Positions 5,913-14,900 of a DNA stretch of 22,188 bases are shown piece by piece. Within the stretch, counting starts at the first letter, position 1; every line of letters starts with the position of its first letter. The stretch lies in the NCBI GenBank assembly GCA_026770585.1, contig MU647215.1:72979-95166 (forward strand). The letters are read 5' to 3'. This stretch comes from Baffinella frigidus (taxonomy: Eukaryota; Cryptophyceae; Cryptomonadales; Baffinellaceae). A program made the translations under genes and the position numbers. A model generated the notes under the pieces. The model saw nothing but the letters and a program-made list of their open reading frames with translations, was not told the origin of the DNA and ran no database searches.

Positions 5913-8900
5913 CTGGGGTTTCGGGTTTGGGGTTTAGGGTGTGTGGTTTGTGCTTTATGGTTTATGGTTTATGGTTTCGGGTTTCGGGTTTCGGGTTCAG
6001 GGTTTAGGGTCTAGGGTCTAGGGTTTAGGGTTTAGGGTTTGGGGTTTAGGGTGTAGGGCTCAGGGTTTGAGGTTTAGGGGTGAAGGTTTGGGGTTTCGGA
6101 GTTACGGTTCAGGGCTCAGGGCTCAGGGCTCAGGGTTTAGGGGTGAAGGTGTGGTGTCTGGGAGTTAGGGTTTAGGGCTCAGGGTTTAGGGTTTAAGGTT
6201 TGGGGTTTCAGGATTGGGGTTTAGAGTTTCAGGTTTGGGGTTTGGGGTTTGGGGTTTCGGGGTTAAGACCTTGTCCTTAGAGTCCTTAGCGTCCTTCTCG
6301 GTGGCCTTGGCGTCCTTGTCCTGTTCCAGCCCACTGGTCAAATTCGCGTCGAAACGCTGAACCGGGGTCGGGGCGTGCTTTTGCCTCCGCGTTGTTCCGC
6401 AAGAGGACACACGCGCCTCGCGCACCTCGGGCCAGCACCCGCATCAACGCGTCCGCTGTGTTCGGAACCAGATTGAAGATGCACGCATCGAGCTCTGCAC
6501 GTTGAAGATGCACACGGCAACAGGAGAAGGCTGCAGGGTCCAGACGCTGGGAAGGGCGGGGCGCGTGACGCAGCCGGGAAGTGAAGTCAGGGTTTATGGT
6601 TAGCAGTTCATGGTTTGTGGTGGCTGTGGTTGTGGTTTACGCTTATGGTTTATGGTTTATGGTTTATGGTTTATGGTTTATGGTTTATGGTTTATGGTTT
6701 ACGGTTGATGTTTTATGTTTTGTTTTATGTTTTATGTTTTATGTTTTATTGTTTATGATTTATGGTTTATGATTTTGTTTTTAAAATCTAGGATGTGGGG
6801 TTTGGGGTGAACACCTTGACCTCCTTCTTGACCTCCTTGGGCTTGCCCTCTTCTGCCTCCTCGTCCTTGAGGGTGATCTGCAAGGGAGAGAGAGTGTGTG
6901 AGAGTGAGAGAGAGTGTGTGTGTGAGAGAGAGAGAGAGAGTGCGAGTGTGAGAGTGAGTGTGAGAGTGAGAGTGAGAGTGGTAGAGTGAGTGTTTGCGAG
7001 AGATAGAGAGAGTGAGAGAGTGAGAGAGAGAGTGTGAGAGTGTGTGAGCGAGAACGAGACAAAGGCCGAGAGCGGGACGCCCTCTTCTGCCTCCTCGTCC
7101 TTCAGGGTGATCTGCAAGGGAGAGAGAGAGTGTGTGAGTGAGAGAGAGAGTGTGTGTGTGAGAGAGAGTGAGAGAGAGAGAGAGTGAGAGTGTGTGAGAG
7201 ATAGAGAGTGAGAGTGAGAGAGAGTGAGAGAGTGTGTGTGAGAGTGTGTGATAGTGAGAGAGAGTGTGTGAGAGAGAACGAGACAACAGCCGAGAGCGGG
7301 ACGCCCTCTTCTGCCTCCTCGTCCTCCAGGGTGATCTGCAAGGGAGAGAGACAGCGAGAGTGAGCGCAGGAGCAACGCGATATAAATCACGAGCATAAAT
7401 CACGAGATAATGATCATAACTCTACGTCCCCCACTCGAGGCTAGAAGAGTGGCTATTTTAAATGTGGGGTTGTAAACTGTAGTACCAGTCACGGGCAGGC
7501 TTGGTCACGTAACTGGCGGTATAACGCCAGATACGTGACCAACCGCCTCTTTTGTGTGAAAAGTACTACACAATTCTTTTTTCCCTTCACTTGTCAAGGA
7601 CCTGTAAACTTAAAACTTTTAAAATAGTCCCTCTTCCAGTCTCGAGTGGCCCGCCTCGGACTTCCTTGGTACAAGTTTAAAACTGAAGAGAGGTTTACAA
7701 GTGTTTTACCAGGTTCCTGTTTTAAAATTTGTAACATCAAGACGTGATGATACATTGCAAGGATGCTCCCACAAGTCGTGTCCGTCGTGATGACACAATT
7801 TTTGAGAAATCACGAGGGTTTGGGGTTGGCGACTGAGGGTTTGGGGTTCAGGGTTTAGGGTTTAGACCTTGTTGTTGATGAGGTTGTGCAGGGCGATGAC
7901 GGAGCGCACCTGATTTCGGGTTTCGGGTTTCGGGTTTGGGGTTTCGGATTTATGGTTCAGGGTTCAGGGATCAGGGTTCAGGGTTCAGGGTTTAGAGTTG
8001 AGGGTTTGGGGTTTGGGGTTTAGGGTTTGAAGTTTGAGGTTTCGGGTTTCGGGTTTGGGGTTTCGGGGTTAGGGTTTAGGGTTTGGGGTTTGGGGTTTGG
8101 GGTTTTCGGTTTCGGGTTTCGGGTTTCGGGTGTAGGGTTTAGGGTTTGGGGTTTGGGGTTTGGGGTTTAGGGTTTAGGGGGTAGGGTTTAGGGTTCGCAC
8201 GAGCGAGGAGATGTAGATCACGAGCATCATGTCGTTCGTCTTCACCGAGAATGACCTGGGTGTGGGGTTTGGGGTTTGGGGTTTGGGGTTTGGGGTTTGG
8301 GATTTAGGGTTTAGTGATTGGGGTTTGGGGTTTGGGGTTTGGGGTTTGGGGGTTGGGGTGTGGGGTTTGGGGTTTGGGGATTGGGGTGAAGGGTTCAGGG
8401 AGATTTTCGGGTTTCGGTTTCGGGAGGGTTTCGGGAGGTTTTATGGAGGGTTTGGGGGGTGTTAAGGAGGGTTTATGGAGGGGTTATGGAGGGTTGAGGG
8501 AGGGTTTGGGGTTTAAGGACCGGACGAGCTCCTCGACGTTGAGGTTGGGGGGGGGGAGGTTTCGGATGTCGTACATCAGGACCGTTCACGCGAAACGGAT
8601 GCGTGCCTTAAGCCATCCGGATTGACTTATCTGGACGCGCCGAAGCTGGCGTCGCTCAAAGGTACACCATGTACCACGCACAGCAATCTAGCCGTGTAAA
8701 ACCCCCAAACCACCTTTTTAAAAAACACCGTTTTAGCGCTTGACGTTTTAGCGCAAGATAAGGTGCTCGTGCACGTTCCTTTTTCTTTCCTTTTTCTTTC
8801 GCAGTAGGGTTTATGGCTTAGGGAGATTTACCGGACGAGCTCCTCGCCGTTCAGGTTGGGGAGGAGGTGCGTCGAGCAGACGCTCTTGCCTAAACCCTGA

Positions 8901-11900
8901 ACGCAAATCTTCGAAATGACTTTCAATGATTTGTACCACGCGTCGGCCACTTTCGGAGACGGTTTCAGAAATCCGTACCGCCATTGACTTTTGGTTTTTG
9001 GGGAGAGGGTTTAGGGTTTGACCGGACGAGCTCCTCGACGTTGAGGTTGGGGAGGAGGTTGAAGATGTCTTGCATGAGGAACGTGATTTCGTGGTTCACC
9101 GGCATCTTGCCCTCGTGCACCTGCAGGAGGGGTTGCGAGCACCTTCAGGTCCTTTGTGTTTTGAGCACTTTTAGTTCCTTTATGTTTTGAGTGCTCCCAG
9201 CATAGGCAGACCCCCCCCCCTTCCGTAGCAAGACGGCGGGGTCGTCAACCTCAGCATATGTGCGTTTCAATTCACCAGGGAAGGTCATAGAAGGTACGCT
9301 GCTAGGATCCGCGAAGCGAATGGGATACTCCTTTGGATCCACGAGGGAAGCTGTGGAGGCACGTCTCCACAGACCAGGGAGGTTTGATCCTGGGCTGGAA
9401 GTCTTCCTGGACACACCCCAGGGGCTTCTTGGACACACCCCAGGGGGGGGGAGCACCGTTCATGCAGGGCAACGTTGCCTGTGGAGGTGAAGGCACCCTC
9501 CGTCGACGCGAACGCACCCACAGTGGAGTGGCGGCCTCCACTCCACTGTTTGTGGAGGGGAAACAGTGCACTGTGTGTGGAGGGGAAACAGTGCACTGTG
9601 TGTGGAGGGGAACGCACGACCGCGGCACGCTGGGGCGCACTGCTGGGAGAGACGCGGGGGCTCACGCCCACCTACAGGGGTTACTCGAAATGAAGGAACC
9701 GCACCGCTCCTAGGGTGGTCCCATTCTCCTAGGACTAGCCCTACTGTAGGACCCTGCGGCGGTGCGTGTCCCTAATTTCGAGTAATTTTGAGTAACCCCT
9801 GTAGGACGGCACCCCACAGCCGGATCAGTACCCTGGCGCTACCTGAAATTTTATTCTGGCTCGTCCTTGGAAGTATTTTACGAGTAGAGATCCAGAACGC
9901 AAGGGCGGAAAGAAGGCCTTTGGAACGCGCGGAATAACACTCAGGCACCTGCTTGAGGTATTCGCGGATGTCCTCGAGGCACGCCTTGAGGCCCTTGAGC
10001 GACGCCAGCTTCGCCGAAACTCTGCACCCTGCACCCTAGACCCTGGACCCTGGACCCTGCACCAGACACCCTGCACACTAAACAAATCTGCAACGGAAAT
10101 TGCTTGAAATGTAGTGATAGTAGAGAGTGTGTGTAAAAATGCACCTGCTTGAGGTATTCGTGGATGTCCTCGAGGCGCGCCTTGAGCCCCTTGAGCGACG
10201 CCAGCTTCGCCGAAACCCGCTCCGCGAGCGTCGACACCTGCACGATGTAGGGTCGAGGGTCAAGAATCAGGGACCAGCTTCGCGGACATCAGGCACCAGC
10301 TTCGCGGTGCAGGGACCAGCTTCGCGGACATCCCCTCCGCGAGGGAGGGCACCCGCAAGATGTAGGGGAAGAGTGGTCACATTATGTGCAACGTGTACGG
10401 GAATCGTGTACATGGAGCGATCCCCGACGGCCGCCGTGGCTGCTACGGTTTAGGGGTCAGAGCCCCTTGAGCGACGCCAGCTTCGCCGAGCCCCGCTCCG
10501 CGAAGCTGACCCGCTCCGGTGGATGGTCCGTGGTCAGAGGCCATGCTAACGTGCAATGAAGGTGACGTGTGAGCGACCCCCGTGAGGTTTAGCGTGGTGA
10601 GGGTTCAGACGCCAGCTTTGCCGAGACTCGCTCAGCGAGCGTCGACACCTAGTTTGGGGTTAAGGGGTAGATTTACTGGGTGTACGGTTACTGGGTACAG
10701 GTAGAGGGTTTAGGGTTTGGGGTTTGGGGTTTGGAGTTTGGGGTCTAGGGTTTGGGGTTTGGGGTTTGGGGTTTGGGGTTTGAGGTTTGGGGTTTAGGGT
10801 CTAGGGTTTAGGGTTTAGGGTTCAGTGAGCGACGCCAGCTTCGCGGAAAGCCGCTCCGCGAGCGTGGACACCTAGGGTTTGGGGTTTGGGGTTTAGGGGT
10901 CAAGGTTTAGGGGAAATGTTTGGGGGTTCAGGGTTTGGGACGTCAGCTTCGCGGAGATCCGCACCGCGAGCGTCGACACCAAGTTGAGGGTTTAGGGTTG
11001 AGAGGTTCAGGGTTTCTTGTTTGGGGTTGAGAGTTCAGGGGTTCGCCGTGCGTGCTGTAGGAGGTTTGGGGTTTGGGGGTTAGGGGTAACGGTTTCGGGT
11101 TTCGGGTTCCGGGTTCCGGGTTTCGGGTCTCGGGGGGGTTTAGGGTTTAGGGTTTAGGGTTTAGGGTTCAGGCTTTAGGTGTTAGGGTTTAGGGTTTAGG
11201 GTTTAGGCCACTACCGTGGCGTCCTTGATGTCGCGCAACAGGTGCTCGACCCCGATCTCCTCAGCCTCCTCCGCGCCGATCTCGCTCTCCAGGTGCACGA
11301 ACGCCCGCCGCGTGGGGGTCCCGTCCTGTTACGCCCGCCGTGTTATTTCACTGTTACCAACGTTTCACAACTTTCGGAACTGGAGAGCTTTGTTACCAAC
11401 GTTTCACAAGTTTCGGAACTGGAGAAATCTGGCGGTGGAAGAATTTGCCCCCCCCCCCGTGAGGTACCGCCCTACAGAACATGTGTACACATAGCACGCT
11501 CGCAACCGATCTCCTCAGCCTCCTCCGCGCCGATCTCGCTCTCGACATGTACGAATGCCCGCCACATGGGGGTCCCGTCCTGTTATTCAAAAATTATTCA
11601 AAAACAGGAATATGAAATAATAATAATATTAAAATGATTTTTTCACGATTGTTGCGAAAATTTCCAAGTTATGAATGTTATGAAAGTTTCACGTTTGTTA
11701 CAAACGTTTCAAATTTCGGGCCTGGTGAAATTCAGTTGCGAAAGTTTCAAGTTTTGAACCTGGTGAAAATTTGACCCCCCCCTAGAGTAACAACCTTCAT
11801 AACATGTGTGCACACAGTCCACCAACCATCCTTAGCCCCGCGGCCGCAGTGCCCCCCGCTGCACTTTCATCCGGGAACAAGTATTTTTCTTTTAAAAAAT

Positions 11901-14900
11901 CTGCACGAAATTTACTACACGATTTCTTCGGACGTGACCCGTTGTGTAGTAATTTTCATTGCCAGCTTTTAAAAGAAAAATACTTGTTCCCGGATTAACT
12001 TGGTGTGCCAATCAGCAACAACCGGCCGCCGCGATTTTGACTTGCTATCCTAAGAGTGGATTGTGTGCAATGTTAAAGCTTTGGCGAGGCGCAGATAGCA
12101 CATTCCACCCTCAAGGCCGCTGCGGGGGCGGTGGGAGGTTATCGATCGGATACCACTGCGAATCACCCCCCAGACGGTTATGCCGAGCCCGGCTATGGAA
12201 GGGAGGGTGCATCCGACCCCCCCCTGTGATCAATCTCATCCCGTCAGGTATTTGATTTAAATCGTTCGGATGCACGAAATTTACCACACGTTTGTCACGT
12301 CCAGTCCTTATTATTACTAGTATGATCAAACGTGTAGTAAATTTCGTGCATTCCGGGGACTCCGAACCATTTACATCAACTACCTGACGGGATGAAATCC
12401 CCCCTAGAGGGTATAGGGTTCAGGGTTGATCACAAGGTTGAATTGGGCGGCAAAGGGGGGAAATGGGGGGCAACGTACGTCGCGCACTTCCTCGATGGCC
12501 ACGTAGGCCTCCGTGGGGATGCCCAGCTCGTCCTGATATTCGGGTTAGGGGTTAGAGGTTAGGTGCACAGAGGCTGAGGTAGGGGCTAGGCCTCCGTGGG
12601 GGTCCCTAGCTCGTCCTGCGATTGGGGTTAGGGGTGAGGGGTTAGGGGTTAGGTGCACAGAGGCTGAGGTAGGGGCTAGGCCTCCGTGGGGGTCGTCCTG
12701 CATTCGGGAGTTTCCTCTCAGCAAATGTATTACGCTATGCCTTTTTGCCTACGAAAGTCACTACACGTACGTTTTTACTATTGCTAGTATGATCCAATTG
12801 TGTAGTAATTTTCGTTACTACTAGTTTGATCCAATCGTGTAGTAATTTTCGTTACTGCTAGTATGATCCAATTGTGTAGTAATTTTTCCATTGATTGGTC
12901 ACGCGCACTTCCTCGATGGCTGGTGGCCTACGAGGCTGAGGTAGGGGCTAGGCTTCCGATGGCTACGTAGGCTTCCGTGGGGATCCCCACCTCGTCCTGT
13001 GTTTGGGGGGTCAGGGGTTATGGGTTAGGGTTGGGGTGCACCGAGGCTGTGTCAGGGTGTAGGGTTGAGGGGGACCGAGGTTGAGGTTTGCAACCAACCA
13101 TAGCTGCTCGCGCTCCCAAGAGGCAACTGGGGCAGAGCCCAAGTTGCAACCGCTAAAAATAATTATATGCAGATACAAATTATAAAAATGCAGATCGGCC
13201 GGCGCGTCACTTGCAAGGGCCGTGGCGGAGAGGTGAACCCCAAACCTGAAACCTGAAACCCCAAAGCCCAAACCTGGCGTCTATGAAGGGCGCTAGGGTG
13301 GGGGATTTGAGCAACGCGGTTTGCACGGGGATTGGCGCCAATTCTTCACATTCCGCTGGGAACTGCACTCCGACCCACAAGATTTCAGCTAAGTCAACCA
13401 GCTCACCTAAGTCAACTTTCCCCTGATTTCGTTTAGATGGACCCTGCCACCATGGCCGGCATTTGACTTAAGGCGCTGGTTTTCAGGGGGAATTGACTTA
13501 GGCGAAATGTTCTGGATCCGAGTGAACTGGGGCCCTCTCTTGAATCGGGGCCCTCTCTGAGATTCCAGGTTCACCCAAACCCTAAACCCTAAAACAAGAC
13601 GGAATACTCAACCCAAGCGCCCTGCGTAGGGCAGAAGAGAGACCCACGAGTGTTGCCTGTTGTTGTTTTCCTTGTCCAAAGCCTGCAATGATTTGCTATG
13701 GTTTTGAACAAAGTTGCCCGGTGTAGTCAACAGCCGCAGGAGGTGTAGCTCGGCCTGAGTTCAGCACCCTATATCGTCCTCCCAAGCCGTCTCGTCCTCG
13801 GACAAACCTTGGGCTGGACGTGGATGATGACGAAGACAGGGTTCTTGACATCTAACACCAACGTGCATAACACCCTATCGCGTCCGCCCAAGCGTGCCCA
13901 CCACCATATCTCGTCCTTACAAGCGTGTCTAGCACCCTATCTCGTCCTCCCAAGTGTGTCCACCACCATATCGCGTCCTCCCAAGTGTGGCTAACACCAT
14001 ATCTCGTCCGCCAAAGCGTTTCCAACACCCAGTCTCGTCCGGACACACCTTGGGCTGGACGTCGATGATGACGAAGACAGGGTTCTTGACATACCTCTTC
14101 AGCACCTGCAAAAGCCAATTCGATTCATGGGAAAGGCCGCTCAATTTTAAACCCGTCTTTTTGCTGTCTGAGGGGTGGGGTGTGCGCTTTGGTAAACCAC
14201 ACAGCGGACTGCGAAGGGATATCTTGAACAACCCACAAAGATGAATCCATAGGACCCTACGGTTAAGCCACTTGAAAGCCACCGATGCCTATCTCTCTGG
14301 GATTTCCGAGAGAGGTTCTGAGTTAATCCGAATTGAGTAGCAATCTGTACGGGAATCGTTTAGAAGGGCCGAATCCCGAAGTCACCAGTGACTGAGTGGT
14401 AAGATCGGTCTAGTAGCGTCAGCAAGACCGGTATAGTAATCTCATGTGGAAAAGGCCATCCGATTTTGACCGTCTTTTTGCTGTCTTGTGGGTGGGGTTT
14501 GTGCTTTGGTAAAGCTACGTCGAAGCCAAGACAGAAAAATCCGACAAAAGCCACCCTGACGATAGCACAAAAGGCGGTTTAAATAGAATGGCGTCCGTGA
14601 CTCACCTCGTTGATCTCGAGATCTGAAGCCTTGATCTTGGGGCCCGTGCTGTACCACCCAACGATCCTCTCCCGCGCTGCACGCCCCCACAGCCCCGCCG
14701 TCAAATTTGGTCACGTTACCGCTAACTTTAGGGGGCCCGACACCTTTGCAGCCCTAGCCCACCGTGACCCCACAGCCACCGCCACACCGTCACTGTCTTG
14801 TGATTCTGCCCCACATCCACAGCCACACCGCCACTGGCGTGTGGATTTGTCTTGGAAAGATGCTGGTATGTTGACTTCAGCACACCGCTACGCGTCGTTG

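Larger units (their letters stand above)
6878..7867 (-). repeat. Rpn8 intron 10: exon 11 tandem copies, GA/GT tracts, fold-back element
   Basis: Holds two copies of the exon 11 edge, each after a purine-rich (GAGAGTGTGT)-type tract on the plus strand (pyrimidine tract on the coding strand), an exon 9-like fragment, the 7431-7649 element, an unassigned stretch 7650-7820, and a short TTTAGGG block next to exon 10. Confidence 0.8.
8256..9022 (-). repeat. Rpn8 intron 8: telomere-like block and exon 8 copies
   Basis: TTTGGGG/TTTAGGG-type repeats occupy 8258-8520 next to exon 9. Two donor-side copies of exon 8 follow (8521-8585 and 8832-8868). The interval 8590-8820 is mostly unassigned, with a repeated CGTTTTAGCGC and a short exon 7 shard on the opposite strand. 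Confidence 0.85.
9121..10144 (-). repeat. Rpn8 intron 7: exon 7 copy, fold-back element, minisatellite
   Basis: Contains the donor-side exon 7 copy (9949-10020), a fold-back element (9673-9803), a 25-bp minisatellite (9547-9613), and a diverged piece of the SINE-like family near 9146-9210. A minus-strand coding-like stretch (about 9230-9350, with [15 protein letters not shown] and [19 protein letters not shown]) is not recognised and may be a captured fragment. Confidence 0.75.
10238..11214 (-). repeat. Rpn8 intron 6: telomere-like blocks alternating with exon 7 copies
   Basis: TTTAGGG/TTTGGGG-type blocks (about 10695-10822, 10873-10935, 10985-11035 and 11070-11208) alternate with at least four partial copies of exon 7. 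A fifth lies near the parent exon, accompanied by three short repeats of ACCAGCTTCGCGG (10272-10330). Confidence 0.88.
11326..12478 (-). repeat. Rpn8 intron 5: exon 6 copy, local duplications, two fold-back elements
   Basis: Contains a 39-bp tandem duplication (TGTTACCAACGTTTCACAA, 11351-11428), a second diverged copy of that GTTTCA..CATGTGTRCACA segment (11690-11815), the exon 6 copy, and two elements (11867-11997, 12236-12395). The interval 12000-12230 shows nothing recognisable. Confidence 0.8.
12533..14048 (-). repeat. Rpn8 intron 4: exon 4 and exon 5 copies, minisatellites, MITE-like element
   Basis: Acceptor-side copies of exon 5 occupy the half near exon 5 (12588-12996), and a donor-side copy of exon 4 the half near exon 4. 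Between them are a 36-39 bp triple repeat, a GTAGTAATTTTCG motif array, short telomere-like pieces of the opposite orientation (13230-13275), a small inverted-end element and a 31-bp minisatellite. The interval 13276-13400 and 13590-13760 are unassigned. Confidence 0.82.

Noticed and set aside
6753-7403. Long minus-strand frames rich in Ser, Leu, His and Thr
   Set aside because: They come from CT/CA microsatellites; the real coding parts are only the short exon 11 copies. The same applies to 18158-18878.
13808-13851. Alternative exon 4
   Set aside because: The preceding AG would put the sequence out of phase with exon 3, so it is treated as a non-functional copy.
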